Positions 1 through 9,529 of a DNA stretch of 64,000 nucleotides are shown here, one piece after another. The notes beneath the pieces were generated by a model, which saw only the letters and a program-made list of their open reading frames with translations, made no database searches and was not told the DNA's origin. A program made the translations under genes and the position numbers. This DNA comes from Glaciimonas immobilis (lineage in GTDB: Bacteria; Pseudomonadota; Gammaproteobacteria; Burkholderiales; Burkholderiaceae_D), in contig NZ_JAAOZT010000006.1 of NCBI RefSeq assembly GCF_011947285.1, positions 372,001-436,000 of the forward strand, read 5' to 3'. The first letter of the stretch is position 1. Each line of letters begins with the position of its first letter.

Positions 1-244
1 CAGTCCGATGTATTGAAGTCGTCGTTAATTAGCATGACTACTAACGTTAGTGCCGATCATCCGCCGATCAATAAAGTAAATGTAGAAAAGTCGGATTCTC
101 CCTAATGAAATCCCCAAAACCGGGTTGGAGGATTCTCCACACATCGGCTCTCGCTCTTCGTTTGGATGGCATCAAGGCGGTAAAAAGCTGCTTTTGACCG
201 CACACCCGTTGGACGGCACAACGATTTTTTAATTAAGCCCCATC

Positions 245-1408
245 ATGCAAAAGATTCTTTTACAACCAAAGAAACCATTGTTCGTACTCGCCGCCGTCGT
301 TTTAGTCATCGCTAGCATCGGTTGGCTTACTCTTGGCAATAACGCGCAAGATGTCGCCCGCGCAGCCCAAATAGATGCGGCACCCACGCCCAATTTCGTT
401 CGACTTGATGAGCAAATATTCGTGCCGTTTCATTCGCCTTTGCGTGATCGCATTGTAGTTCAACCGGTGTCAGCCATGGATACTGCGCATACAGTCGAGT
501 TACCGGCGCAGGTAGAGGCTAATCCGGCGCAGACCATTAACATCGTGCCACCGGCAACCGGAAAGTTGCTGGAACTAAAGGTCGGGTTGGGCGATCACGT
601 TAAAAAAGGACAGCTGCTGATGGTGATGACGTCTGGCGATTTTGCCCAGGCGACCTCGGATCAGCAGAAGGCACACGATACGTTGCAACTGACAAAAAAA
701 GGCCTTGAACGGCAACGCGGCGTGCAAGACGCGGGAGCGGGCGCAGCCAAGGATTTTGAGCAGGCCGAAAGCGCCAATAGTCAGGCGCAGGCAGAGTTTA
801 CCCGCGCTGATACGCGCCTAAAGTCATTGGGTACTATAAGCGCTGACAGCAATGGACGCAGACTCAATATCCTCGCACCGACCTCCGGTAGCGTCACTGC
901 TCTGTCGGTCGGCGTTGGTCAAAGTCTCAACGATCCGAGCGCCGTGTTGATGACGATAGCAAATCTGGAGAACGTCTGGATTACCGCCAATGTCCCGGAG
1001 AATTTGCTGTCATCGGTGAGGACCGGACAATCGGTCACCATTCGTTTGCCCGCATATGCTGGCGCACAGCTCAACGGCAATGTCCAATTTGTCAGTGATG
1101 TTCTTCAGCCGGATACGCGCCGGGCGCTGGTACGCATCAGCATGCCCAATGTTGACGGAAAACTGAAGCCGAACATGTTTGCCACTGCGACCTTTGCCGT
1201 AGCGCAAACCGCCGCGCCGGTGGTGCCAACGTCGGCATTATTGATGAATAACGACGATACCACCGTTTTTGTCGAGACCGCGTCATGGACGTTCATCCGG
1301 CGTAAAGTTGAACTCGGGCGCGAAGGAAACGGCAGCGTCCGGATTCAAACAGGGTTGAGAGCGGGTGAGCGCGTTGTAATTCAGGGCGGAGTGCTACTTA
1401 ATGATTAA
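245..1408 (+). CDS. RND efflux periplasmic adaptor subunit (membrane fusion protein)
   Basis: A 387-residue adaptor that would bridge the inner-membrane pump encoded next with the outer-membrane factor encoded after it. An N-terminal hydrophobic segment (about residues 11-32) anchors or exports it. It is followed by a lipoyl/barrel-sandwich half near residues 95-130 (GKLLELKVGLGDHVKKGQ), a coiled-coil hairpin rich in Gln/Ala (about 135-190), the second lipoyl half, and beta-barrel and membrane-proximal domains. The organisation resembles CusB/CzcB. I see no His/Met-rich N-terminal metal site, so the substrate is uncertain. The stop overlaps the pump start by 8 nt, indicating translational coupling. 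Confidence 0.9.
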   Translation: MQKILLQPKKPLFVLAAVVLVIASIGWLTLGNNAQDVARAAQIDAAPTPNFVRLDEQIFVPFHSPLRDRIVVQPVSAMDTAHTVELPAQVEANPAQTINIVPPATGKLLELKVGLGDHVKKGQLLMVMTSGDFAQATSDQQKAHDTLQLTKKGLERQRGVQDAGAGAAKDFEQAESANSQAQAEFTRADTRLKSLGTISADSNGRRLNILAPTSGSVTALSVGVGQSLNDPSAVLMTIANLENVWITANVPENLLSSVRTGQSVTIRLPAYAGAQLNGNVQFVSDVLQPDTRRALVRISMPNVDGKLKPNMFATATFAVAQTAAPVVPTSALLMNNDDTTVFVETASWTFIRRKVELGREGNGSVRIQTGLRAGERVVIQGGVLLND

Positions 1409-4400
1409 TAATGTCGTTCGCTATTGTCTGCAAAAGCGTTATGCAGTGATTCTGGTGACGATATTGGTGGCGCTGTTTGGCTATTATTCGTGGACGCGCA
1501 TGGCGGTGGAGGCTTACCCAGAACTAGCCGACGTCACGGCACAGGTCACCACCCAGGCGCCCGGTCTGGCCGCAGAAGAAATCGAACAGCAAATTACCAT
1601 CCCGCTGGAACGCCAATTAAGCGGCACGCCCGGCCTGGTCCATATGCGCTCATCCAGCACGTTCGGCCTGTCTCTGATTACACTGACCTTCAAGGACGGT
1701 GCGGAAGACTATTTCGAGCGTCAGCGCGTTACCGAGAGGATGACGCAGGCGACCCTTCCCAGCGGCATTACGCCAACCCTTGATTCGGTCAGTGGGCCTT
1801 CTGGAGAAATTTATCGCTATACGCTTGAGTCGGATAGCAAGAATCTGCAGGAATTATCGGAGATTCAGCGCTGGATAGTCATGCCGGAATTACGGCAGAT
1901 TCCCGGCATTGCCGATGTCGCTAATTTCGGCGGGCTGACCATGGAATATCAGCTGGAGGTAGATCAAAACCAGTTGCAGCGATTTGGTATCTCACTATCA
2001 GATGTAACGACCGCCATCAACAGCAATAACGCAAATGCGGGTGGCAGTCGCATCACACGCGGCGAGCAGGGCTATGTGGTGCGTGGTATAGGCAGGATGC
2101 GCAGTTTGTCAGACCTTGGCAATGTCGTAGTCAAGCAATTTAGTGGTGTCCCAGTATTGGTACGCGATCTGGGCAAGCTGCAATATAGCCATCAGGAACG
2201 TCAGGGTATTCTCGGTAAGGACAATAATCCGGACACGATAGAGGGCATCGTCAAGCTGGTGAAATACCAGAATGCATCGGAAGTAATCAAGGACGTGCAC
2301 GCTAAGGTCGCACAATTGCAGAAGCAACTGGCACCACAAGGCGTGCGGATTGTTCCCTACATCGACCGCGATGAACTGATTCAGTTAACCGTCCATAAAG
2401 TGAGTCACACAGTCATTGAGGGCATTGGGCTGGTGTGCATTGTCTTGATACTATTTCTCGGCAGTCCGCGCAGTGCGCTGGTCGCAGCGGTGACTATTCC
2501 GCTGGCGCTGGTCGCAGTGTTTATTATGATGTATGCGACCAAAATGCCGGCGAATCTATTCTCCCTGGGCGCAATCGATTTCGGCATTATTGTCGATGGG
2601 GCGATTGTCGTCACGGAAGCGATTTTACGGCGGCGTGAGGCTCGACCAACAGAGGAGTTAAACGAAGAAGAGGTGCGTGCTGCCACGACCGAGGTCATCA
2701 AGCCGATTTTCTTTGCGACGTTAATTATCATTAGCGCCTATCTGCCATTATTTGCATTTGAGCGGGCCGAGGGCAAGTTGTTGTCGCCGATGGCTTTTAC
2801 CGTCAGTTACGCGTTGATAGGCGCACTGATTTGCAGCATCGTATTAGTGCCTGGACTGGCTTACATGGCGTTACGCAAGCCTCGCAAAATATTTCACAAT
2901 AAACCGCTGGAGTGGTTAAGTGCAGGCTATCGCCAAACGCTAGGGCGACTGTTAGAGCAGCCATCAATTGCGTTCGGAATTGGCGCGCTAGCATTGGTGG
3001 GCGTGATCGTATTGGGTGCAGCCACCGGGCGCGAATTTATGCCACAAATGGACGAGGGCACTTTATGGTTGCAGGTTCAATTGCCATCCGGTCTGTCGTT
3101 GGAAAAAGGCAGCGAGATGGCGGCGGAATTGCGGCGTACCCTGCTTTCTTTTCCTGAAATTTCTTACGTCGTTACGCAATTGGGCCGCAGTGATGACGGC
3201 ACAGATGCCTGGACGCCGTCGCACATGGAAGTGCCGGTAGGATTAAAACCATATAGCACCTGGCCCGACGGAGAAAATAAAGCCGAATTCGTGCGTCGTC
3301 TAAACGCACGGTTGACGCAATTGCCGGGCTTTTTAATCGGGATTAGTCAGCCGATTAGCGATAACGTGAACGATGCCGTGGGTGGCGCGCATAGTCCGCT
3401 TGTGATCCGAATTTACGGCGAGGATTTTAAGGAGTTACGTAGAATCGGTAATCAGGTTGTCGATGTCTTACATGGCGTCAGAGGTAGTGCGGATGTGTCG
3501 ATTTTTCAGGAGCCACCTGTTCCACAGATGGTAATTGACATTGACCGCGAGGCTGTAGCACGTTTAGGCATCAACATCGCCGATATTTCCAATCTGATTC
3601 AGACCGGTATCGGTGGCGCCCCGGTCACGCAAATGTACGTGGCTGATCGGGTCCATAACGTGACGGTGCGCTTCCCTAAGGGCAATCGCAGCGGCCCCGA
3701 GGCTTTAGGTAATTTGGTCTTGACTGCCCCTAACGGTGCCCGGATACCTTTGTCGCAATTAGCGCATATTCACGCCGGTACCGGCGAGAGCACCATCACG
3801 CATGAGAGTACCCATCGGCAATTAACTGTGCGGCTGGATTATGCAGATCGCGATCTGCTTTCTTACTTTAAGGAAGCGCAAGCCAGGGTGGCACAGGATG
3901 TTCGTTTCGATCACTCGAAATATCGCCTGGAGTGGGCCGGGCAGTTTGAAAATCAGGAGCGCGCGCAGGCACGCCTGGTGGTTGTTCTGGCTTTGGTTCT
4001 GGGTTTGATGGCAATCATTTTATATGCCGGATTCGGCAAATTGCGACAGGCAATATTAATCCTCGGGGTGGTGCCGTTAGCCGCGCTAGGTGGATTGATC
4101 GCGTTGCGGGTCACAGGCAATACCATCAACGTTGCCACTGGCGTTGGCTTTATCGCGTTGTTTGGGGTGGCAGTACAGAACGGCATCATTATGGTATCCA
4201 ACATTAACCGTGTCCGGCAGCAGGGGTTGGCATTAACGGACGCCGTATTAACCGGTGCGTTAGAGCGATTCCGCCCCGTTTTGATGACGGCCACCGTCGC
4301 ATCGGTCGGCATGTTACCGGCGGCGCTGGCGACCGGTGTCGGTACGGATGTGCAACGAGGACTGGCGACAGTGGTGGTCGGTGGCTTAATCGTCGCGACC

Positions 4401-4496
4401 TTGTTGACGCTATTTATATTGCCGACACTTTATTTCTCTTTGGAGCGTTGGATCGAACGTCGCAAAGGAGTGAGTCTGATCCCTGACGGGCGTTGA
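1401..4496 (+). CDS. RND efflux pump, heavy-metal (CusA/CzcA) family
   Basis: A 1031-residue proton-driven inner-membrane transporter. The HME-type signature in transmembrane helix 4 (DFGIIVDGA, about residues 392-400) supplies the proton-relay Asp residues. The usual duplicated layout is visible: TM1 at residues 13-30, a periplasmic porter domain, TM2-6, TM7 near 515, a second porter domain, and TM8-12 (about 855-1015). Full length compared with CusA/CzcA (about 1040). The motif places it in the metal-exporting subgroup of RND pumps rather than the drug (AcrB) subgroup. The exact metal, or some other substrate, cannot be read from the sequence. Confidence 0.9.
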   Translation: MINNVVRYCLQKRYAVILVTILVALFGYYSWTRMAVEAYPELADVTAQVTTQAPGLAAEEIEQQITIPLERQLSGTPGLVHMRSSSTFGLSLITLTFKDGAEDYFERQRVTERMTQATLPSGITPTLDSVSGPSGEIYRYTLESDSKNLQELSEIQRWIVMPELRQIPGIADVANFGGLTMEYQLEVDQNQLQRFGISLSDVTTAINSNNANAGGSRITRGEQGYVVRGIGRMRSLSDLGNVVVKQFSGVPVLVRDLGKLQYSHQERQGILGKDNNPDTIEGIVKLVKYQNASEVIKDVHAKVAQLQKQLAPQGVRIVPYIDRDELIQLTVHKVSHTVIEGIGLVCIVLILFLGSPRSALVAAVTIPLALVAVFIMMYATKMPANLFSLGAIDFGIIVDGAIVVTEAILRRREARPTEELNEEEVRAATTEVIKPIFFATLIIISAYLPLFAFERAEGKLLSPMAFTVSYALIGALICSIVLVPGLAYMALRKPRKIFHNKPLEWLSAGYRQTLGRLLEQPSIAFGIGALALVGVIVLGAATGREFMPQMDEGTLWLQVQLPSGLSLEKGSEMAAELRRTLLSFPEISYVVTQLGRSDDGTDAWTPSHMEVPVGLKPYSTWPDGENKAEFVRRLNARLTQLPGFLIGISQPISDNVNDAVGGAHSPLVIRIYGEDFKELRRIGNQVVDVLHGVRGSADVSIFQEPPVPQMVIDIDREAVARLGINIADISNLIQTGIGGAPVTQMYVADRVHNVTVRFPKGNRSGPEALGNLVLTAPNGARIPLSQLAHIHAGTGESTITHESTHRQLTVRLDYADRDLLSYFKEAQARVAQDVRFDHSKYRLEWAGQFENQERAQARLVVVLALVLGLMAIILYAGFGKLRQAILILGVVPLAALGGLIALRVTGNTINVATGVGFIALFGVAVQNGIIMVSNINRVRQQGLALTDAVLTGALERFRPVLMTATVASVGMLPAALATGVGTDVQRGLATVVVGGLIVATLLTLFILPTLYFSLERWIERRKGVSLIPDGR

Positions 4497-4570
4497 TCGT
4501 TGGTCGTTGATCTCGATTTGCAACGCAAGAATTCGGACCATCAGACCGAAAAAGATTGAATAGGTTAATT

Positions 4571-6079
4571 ATGAAGAAAATCACTTTACAGTCCATTGCT
4601 TCTTCCTCGATATTGGCAGTCGCTCTGGCCCTGACAGGGTGCACGGTAGGCCCGGACTTTAAACAGCCCGACCCGCCAGCGGTGCAAGGTTATACCAGGG
4701 AACCGCTGCGTTCAGACACCGTTTCCGCTGACACAACCGGCGGTACGGAACAACAATTTGTGGCGGGCATGGATATACCAGCGCAATGGTGGACCCTGTT
4801 TCAATCGGCACAATTGAACGCGGTCATTGCACAGGCGATCAAGGCCAGTCCAGATCTGCAATCGGCGCAGGCTGCGCTGCGTGCGGCCGAGGAGCAAGTC
4901 GCCGTGCAGCGTGGCAGTTATTTTCCTGCCGTAGATTCCAGTTTTTCGCCCGCCCGTCAGAAGGTGCCGACGACGCCGATTCAGTCCGAGACCCCGGTAT
5001 TTAATTTGTATACCACCCAAGTCAACGTCTCGTATAGTGCGGATGTGTTCGGTGGTAATAGACGTCAGGCAGAAAATCTGATTGCACAAGCCAGGCAGCA
5101 GCGCTTTCAATTGGAAGCGGCCTATTTGACTCTGACCGCGAATGTGGTTGCAGCGGCCGTGCAAGAGGCATCGCTACGGGTCCAAATTAGCGCGACAGAG
5201 GAGGCTATTCGCAGTCAGACTACTTTGCGAGGCTTGCTGCAACGACAGTACGCACTGGGAGATATCTCTCAAGCTGACGTGGCCGCCCAAGCCGCAGCGA
5301 TGGCGCAGACACAGGCGACATTGCCACCACTACAAAACGCGTTGTCGATACAGCGCAACCGACTGACGGCGCTTACCGGGCGCCTTCCGAGTCAGGAACT
5401 GGAAGAAAAATTTGTTCTGTCGCAATTGCAGTTGCCGCAGCAATTACCGGTCAGCTTGCCTTCTAATCTGGTGCGGCAACGACCTGATGTGCGGACAGCG
5501 GAAGAGCAGTTGCACGCGGCTTCCGCAGCTGTAGGCGTAGCAACAGCCAATATGCTCCCGCAAATTACCTTGACTGCCAACATTGGCAGTTCGGCGACTC
5601 AGCTCGGCAATCTATTTGCGGGTGGAACCGGATTCTGGGCGCTTGCCGGAAGTGTAACGCAGCCGCTTTTTGCTGGTGGGGCGTTATTGCATAAAAAGCG
5701 CGCAGCGGAAGCGGTAATGGAGCAGGCATCCGCGCAATATCGCAGCACCGTTATTCTGGCATTCCAAAATGTGGCGGATAGTTTGCGGGCGCTGCAATAC
5801 GATGCACAGACCCTCAAAGCCCAGCTTGCGGCAGAACGCGCAGCGTCAAAAAGTCTGGAGATTTCTCGTAAATCGGTGCAGTTAGGGGCGAGTAGCCCCC
5901 AAACGCTATTGACCGCGCAGCTCACTTATCAACTGGCGGTGATTAATCTGGCGCAGGCGCAGGCCGCGCGTTTTGCCGATACTGCTGCGTTGTTTCAGGC
6001 CTTGGGCGGCGGCTGGTGGAATCGTACGGACGATAACGTAGTGGATGGGAAATTACCGTCAAGCAAACCGTTGCCATAG
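4571..6079 (+). CDS. Outer-membrane efflux lipoprotein (NodT/OprM-type channel)
   Basis: A 502-residue TolC-like outer-membrane factor completing the tripartite pump. From the ATG at 4571 the protein begins with a lipoprotein signal ending in the lipobox LTGC, followed by the family-typical TVGPDFKQP. An in-frame TTG at 4556 exists but would add five residues ahead of an otherwise perfect signal peptide, so 4571 is preferred. Two repeated OEP domains follow (about 75-265 and 285-475), rich in heptad-like Ala/Gln helices. It lies 74 nt after the pump gene, probably in the same operon. Confidence 0.88.
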   Translation: MKKITLQSIASSSILAVALALTGCTVGPDFKQPDPPAVQGYTREPLRSDTVSADTTGGTEQQFVAGMDIPAQWWTLFQSAQLNAVIAQAIKASPDLQSAQAALRAAEEQVAVQRGSYFPAVDSSFSPARQKVPTTPIQSETPVFNLYTTQVNVSYSADVFGGNRRQAENLIAQARQQRFQLEAAYLTLTANVVAAAVQEASLRVQISATEEAIRSQTTLRGLLQRQYALGDISQADVAAQAAAMAQTQATLPPLQNALSIQRNRLTALTGRLPSQELEEKFVLSQLQLPQQLPVSLPSNLVRQRPDVRTAEEQLHAASAAVGVATANMLPQITLTANIGSSATQLGNLFAGGTGFWALAGSVTQPLFAGGALLHKKRAAEAVMEQASAQYRSTVILAFQNVADSLRALQYDAQTLKAQLAAERAASKSLEISRKSVQLGASSPQTLLTAQLTYQLAVINLAQAQAARFADTAALFQALGGGWWNRTDDNVVDGKLPSSKPLP

Positions 6080-6222
6080 TTTTACGATCAAGCGATCCAT
6101 AACGAAGCAAGCGGCGAGCGTCAGGGTAGTTGCGACGGCGGGCTTTCACGATGGGGATACGCTACAAAGCGACTTGTTAAAAATTTTTCACAGGAAATAT
6201 CCCGATCCGATATTGTTGCTGC

Positions 6223-6249
6223 CTGACAGGTTGTATTTTCTGGTATCAT
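6223..6249 (+). promoter_or_regulatory. Candidate promoter for the thrS operon
   Basis: CTGACA (6223-6228) is followed after 15 nt by TATCAT (6244-6249), which is preceded by TG at the extended -10 position (TGGTATCAT). The spacer is short, but the extended -10 could compensate. It lies about 130 nt upstream of the leader peptide ORF. This is a pattern match only. Confidence 0.3.
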
Positions 6250-6381
6250 TCGAAGGATAATTGTTGCGCGTGCTGACTTGGTACAGTCTTGGTGTTGTCA
6301 TTTCCAAATGAGCGGAATTGGCTGTACATCAAACTAGCGTTAATCAACATCCTATATAAGAGCGAGAAAGGCATTCTGGTT

Positions 6382-6423
6382 ATGACACCGCGAACTACCA
6401 CCACAATTTGTGCGCGACTCTAG
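6382..6423 (+). CDS. Threonine-rich leader peptide upstream of thrS
   Basis: A 13-codon ORF reading M-T-P-R-T-T-T-T-I-C-A-R-L, with five Thr codons including four in a row (6394-6405). A GAAAGG Shine-Dalgarno-like sequence sits about 10 nt upstream of the ATG. The stop codon lies just before a pair of competing hairpins ending in an eight-T run, and thrS follows about 150 nt later. By analogy with the thr, phe and his leader peptides, this is a ribosome-stalling sensor of charged tRNA-Thr. Too short for ordinary gene finders. The ORF is seen directly; its function is inferred. Confidence 0.6.
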   Translation: MTPRTTTTICARL

Positions 6424-6430
6424 TCGAGGT

Positions 6431-6473
6431 CTTTTTCACTATCGAAAAAGCGCGGCTGGTCCGCGTTTTTTTT
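6431..6473 (+). terminator. thrS: Attenuator: antiterminator and terminator hairpins before thrS
   Basis: The hairpin CTTTTTC (6431-6437) with GAAAAAG (6444-6450) overlaps the 5' arm of a second hairpin. That second hairpin pairs 6447-6455 with 6461-6469 around loop CTGGT, has a GC-rich core CGCGG/CCGCG, and runs into eight T residues (6466-6473). The two cannot both form fully, as expected for transcription attenuation. A ribosome at the leader stop codon (6421) would cover the first arm and favour termination. One stalled at the Thr codons would leave it free. It is also simply a plausible terminator for an upstream transcript. Confidence 0.6.
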
Positions 6474-6578
6474 CGCCCACATTTTTGACCGGTTTTACCC
6501 ATCTTCGTCAAATTATTTAATTTAATGCGACATCGCTGTATTTCTATACAAGCGATGATTGATTTGGAGCACATAAAA

Positions 6579-8486
6579 ATGGTAGCAGTTACACTTCCCG
6601 ATGGTTCCCAGCGTCAATATGACGCGCCGCTGACAGTCGCCCAGGTGGCGGCAAGTATTGGAGCCGGACTGGCAAAAGCCGCGCTGGCTGGCAAAGTCGA
6701 TGGCGTCGTGGTCGACACCTCCTATCTGATTGAGCGCGATGTCGCGCTGGCAATTATTACAGATAAAGATGCTGAAGGCCTGGACGTGATTCGCCACTCA
6801 ACTGCCCATTTACTGGCTTACGCGGTCAAAGAACTCTTCCCCGATGCGCAGGTGACTATCGGACCGGCGATTGAAAACGGTTTTTATTACGACTTCGCCT
6901 ACAAGCGCCCATTTACACCCGAGGATTTGATCGTCATCGAGAAAAAAATGGCCGAGCTAGCCAAAAAAGACGAGCCAGTGACCCGCGCAGTAATGCCGCG
7001 GGACGAAGCGGTCGCGTACTTCAAGTCAATCGGCGAGGCTTACAAGGCAGAGCTGATTGCGTCAATTCCAGCGGATCAAGAGGTCTCACTTTACACAGAA
7101 GGCAATTTCACCGACCTGTGCCGCGGCCCGCACGTCCCGTCTACCGGCAAGCTAAAAGTGTTCAAGCTCATGAAGTTAGCGGGCGCTTACTGGCGCGGTG
7201 ACGCCAAAAACGAAATGCTGCAACGGGTGTATGGCACTGCCTGGGCCAAAAAAGAAGATCAGGAAGCCTACTTGCATATGCTGGAAGAGGCAGAAAAGCG
7301 CGATCATCGCAAACTCGGCCGCGCGCTGGATTTATTTCATATGCAGGAAGAAGCGCCGGGTTTGATATTCTGGCATCCAAAAGGCTGGACTATCTGGCAA
7401 CAGGTTGAGCAGTTCATGCGGCGTGTTTATCAGGATAATGGCTATCAAGAAGTTAAGGCCCCGCAGATTCTGGATCGTTCGCTTTGGGAGAGAACCGGAC
7501 ATTGGGAAAACTACCGCGACAACATGTTCACCACCGAGTCTGAAAATCGCAGCTATGCGCTAAAGCCGATGAATTGTCCCGGCCATGTGGAGATATATAA
7601 CTCGTCGTTGCATAGTTACCGCGACTTGCCGTTGCGGTTTGGTGAGTTTGGACAATGCCATCGCAACGAACCGTCGGGCGCGTTGCACGGCATGATGCGC
7701 GTGCGCGGTTTTACCCAAGACGATGGTCATATCTTCTGTACCGAAGAACAGGTGCAGAGCGAAGTCGCCGCCTTTGATAAAGTCGTCCGTGAAGTCTATG
7801 ACCGTTTCGGCTTTACCGAAGTCGCCGTGAAGCTGGCCTTGCGCCCGGACAAGCGGGTAGGCGAGGACGACGTATGGGATACTGCCGAAAACGCGTTGCG
7901 CGATGCATTGCGTGCGTCTGGCACTGCATGGGAAGAGTTGCCGGGTGAGGGCGCGTTTTATGGTCCTAAGATTGAATACCATCTGAAGGATTCGATTGGT
8001 CGCTCATGGCAATGTGGCACGATGCAGGTCGATTTTTCGATGCCGGGTCGTTTGGGTGCGGAGTACGTGACAGAGGACAACAACCGCAAAGTGCCAGTGA
8101 TGTTGCACCGGGCAATAGTCGGTTCGCTCGAGCGTTTCATCGGTATTTTGATTGAAAATCATGCCGGCGCGATGCCGCTCTGGCTGGCACCGGTTCAGGT
8201 AGTGATTTTAAATATATCGGATGCGCAGTCTGAATACGTCCAATCTGTTGCACAAATGCTCAAGAAACAAGGGTTTAGAGTCGAGTCAGATTTGCGTAAT
8301 GAGAAGATTACCTATAAAATACGCCAGCATTCTTTGCAAAAACCGCCCTATATCCTAGTTGTAGGTGATAAGGAGCGTGATGCAAATACAGTGGCCGTGC
8401 GTGCGCGGGGTAATGTCGATTTAGGTGTCATGTCAGTTGACGCATTGGTAGAGCGCCTCAAAATCGAGGTCGACACCAAAGCCTGA
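6579..8486 (+). CDS. thrS: Threonyl-tRNA synthetase
   Basis: A 635-residue class II synthetase that charges tRNA-Thr. Domains in order: N-terminal TGS (about 1-62); editing domain with the HSTAH motif near residue 73 and the later CRGPH; catalytic core with zinc-site MNCPGH, motif 2 ([15 protein letters not shown]) and motif 3 (GSLERFIGI); C-terminal anticodon-binding domain from about 540. The start at 6579 has a TTGGAG Shine-Dalgarno and gives the family-typical [10 protein letters not shown]. An in-frame ATG at 6525 would add 18 residues without family support. It heads the thrS-infC-rpmI-rplT operon and is probably controlled by the leader upstream. Confidence 0.97.
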   Translation: MVAVTLPDGSQRQYDAPLTVAQVAASIGAGLAKAALAGKVDGVVVDTSYLIERDVALAIITDKDAEGLDVIRHSTAHLLAYAVKELFPDAQVTIGPAIENGFYYDFAYKRPFTPEDLIVIEKKMAELAKKDEPVTRAVMPRDEAVAYFKSIGEAYKAELIASIPADQEVSLYTEGNFTDLCRGPHVPSTGKLKVFKLMKLAGAYWRGDAKNEMLQRVYGTAWAKKEDQEAYLHMLEEAEKRDHRKLGRALDLFHMQEEAPGLIFWHPKGWTIWQQVEQFMRRVYQDNGYQEVKAPQILDRSLWERTGHWENYRDNMFTTESENRSYALKPMNCPGHVEIYNSSLHSYRDLPLRFGEFGQCHRNEPSGALHGMMRVRGFTQDDGHIFCTEEQVQSEVAAFDKVVREVYDRFGFTEVAVKLALRPDKRVGEDDVWDTAENALRDALRASGTAWEELPGEGAFYGPKIEYHLKDSIGRSWQCGTMQVDFSMPGRLGAEYVTEDNNRKVPVMLHRAIVGSLERFIGILIENHAGAMPLWLAPVQVVILNISDAQSEYVQSVAQMLKKQGFRVESDLRNEKITYKIRQHSLQKPPYILVVGDKERDANTVAVRARGNVDLGVMSVDALVERLKIEVDTKA

Positions 8487-8545
8487 ATCAAGAACCCATA
8501 GCGTGGTAGCACGGCTTATCTATTTGATTTTTAAAGGAAACTGCA

Positions 8546-9067
8546 ATAGCTACGGACAAGTCACATCGCATAAATGGTGAAGTAACAGCACCTGAATTGC
8601 GTCTAAGCGGCGTCGAAAACGAACCGCTCGGTATCGTCTCTTTGGCGGAAGCCTTTCGTTTGGCTGAGGAAGCTAACGTAGATCTGGTGGAAATTGCGCC
8701 GACTGCACAGCCTCCGGTAGCGCGTCTGATGGACTATGGTAAATTTAAATACCAGGAACAGAAGAAAGCGCACGAAGCCAAGTTGAAGCAAAAGGTTATT
8801 CTGGTTAAGGAAGTCAAATTCCGTCCGGGAACCGATGATGGCGATTACGGCATCAAACTGCGCAATCTGACTAAGTTTCTGGAAGATGGCGATAAAACCA
8901 AAATCACCCTGCGTTTTCGCGGTCGTGAGATGGCCCATCAGGATATCGGTGTGCGCATGCTGGAACGCTTGAAATCTGATCTGGAGCCATTCGGACAGGT
9001 AGAGCAGTGGCCGAAGATGGAAGGGCGCCAAATGATCATGATCATTGGCCCCAAGAAAAAGAAATAA
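8546..9067 (+). CDS. infC: Translation initiation factor IF-3, non-canonical ATA start
   Basis: A 173-residue IF-3 that binds the 30S subunit and proofreads the initiator codon. The N-terminal domain holds [18 protein letters not shown]; the C-terminal domain holds [19 protein letters not shown] and ends in a Lys run. Reading back from the conserved region, the frame stays open through [11 protein letters not shown] to ATA at 8546, with AAAGGAAA centred 7-9 nt upstream and no ATG or GTG near the expected N-terminus. The only other in-frame initiator is a TTG at 8597, which would delete conserved residues. A rare start codon on infC is the known basis of IF-3 autoregulation in E. coli (AUU). 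Confidence 0.9.
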   Translation: MATDKSHRINGEVTAPELRLSGVENEPLGIVSLAEAFRLAEEANVDLVEIAPTAQPPVARLMDYGKFKYQEQKKAHEAKLKQKVILVKEVKFRPGTDDGDYGIKLRNLTKFLEDGDKTKITLRFRGREMAHQDIGVRMLERLKSDLEPFGQVEQWPKMEGRQMIMIIGPKKKK

Positions 9068-9126
9068 ATGAAAGCGGCGTTAATGCGATGAAGTGATTCA
9101 TTGCATTAATTTCTCTTTTTATTTGT

Positions 9127-9300
9127 GGTTATCCGAGCAAATTATTGTTTGGATAACCCAAAAGCAACGGATGCGATTCCGTTGCAAATCTGGTCATGGA
9201 ATTTGGGTGGCCAGGTTTAAACAAGTGAGAGTAGGCATCCAAGTGCAACGATTGTTGCCACCTGCAATCATGTTAAAAAAGGAGCTGTCCTTAAGGACAG
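9127..9300 (+). promoter_or_regulatory. Structured leader of rpmI-rplT, possible L20 autoregulatory site
   Basis: The 241-nt infC-rpmI gap contains a perfect 8-bp stem (GGTTATCC 9127-9134 with GGATAACC 9151-9158), a smaller AACGGA/TCCGTT hairpin near 9166-9183, and a perfect 16-nt palindrome CTGTCCTTAAGGACAG (9285-9300). The palindrome includes the AAGGA that could act as ribosome binding site for the ATG at 9309. In E. coli, L20 represses this transcript by binding leader RNA. Equivalent control here is inferred from position and structure only. Confidence 0.4.
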
Positions 9301-9308
9301 ATAGAATC

Positions 9309-9506
9309 ATGCCAAAAATGAAAACGAAAAGCGGTGCTAAGAAGCGCTTTCGCGTCCGTCCGGGTGGAACTGTTAAACGCGGTCAAGCGTTCAAACGTCA
9401 CATCCTGACCAAAAAAACAACCAAGACCAAACGTAATTTGCGTGGTTCAGTCGGTGTCCATGAAACAAACATGGTATCCGTCCGCGCAATGTTGCCGAAC
9501 TCATAA
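9309..9506 (+). CDS. rpmI: 50S ribosomal protein L35
   Basis: A 65-residue basic protein beginning [14 protein letters not shown], the family signature, and ending MLPNS. Length is normal for L35. The frame is open far upstream, but the ATG at 9309 is the conserved start. It lies between infC and rplT as in most proteobacteria. Translation may be limited by the palindrome at 9285-9300. Confidence 0.97.
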   Translation: MPKMKTKSGAKKRFRVRPGGTVKRGQAFKRHILTKKTTKTKRNLRGSVGVHETNMVSVRAMLPNS

Positions 9507-9529
9507 CCTCACACTATTAAGGAGTTACT

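Noticed and set aside
1-244. Possible gene end at the window start
   Set aside because: No open frame with coding character reaches position 1. The stretch upstream of the RND adaptor shows no clear promoter either.
6525-6578. Earlier ATG start for thrS
   Set aside because: It lacks a ribosome binding site and adds 18 residues not typical of the family; 6579 has TTGGAG.
8597-8599. TTG as the infC start
   Set aside because: It would delete the conserved IF-3 N-terminus that is clearly encoded upstream.
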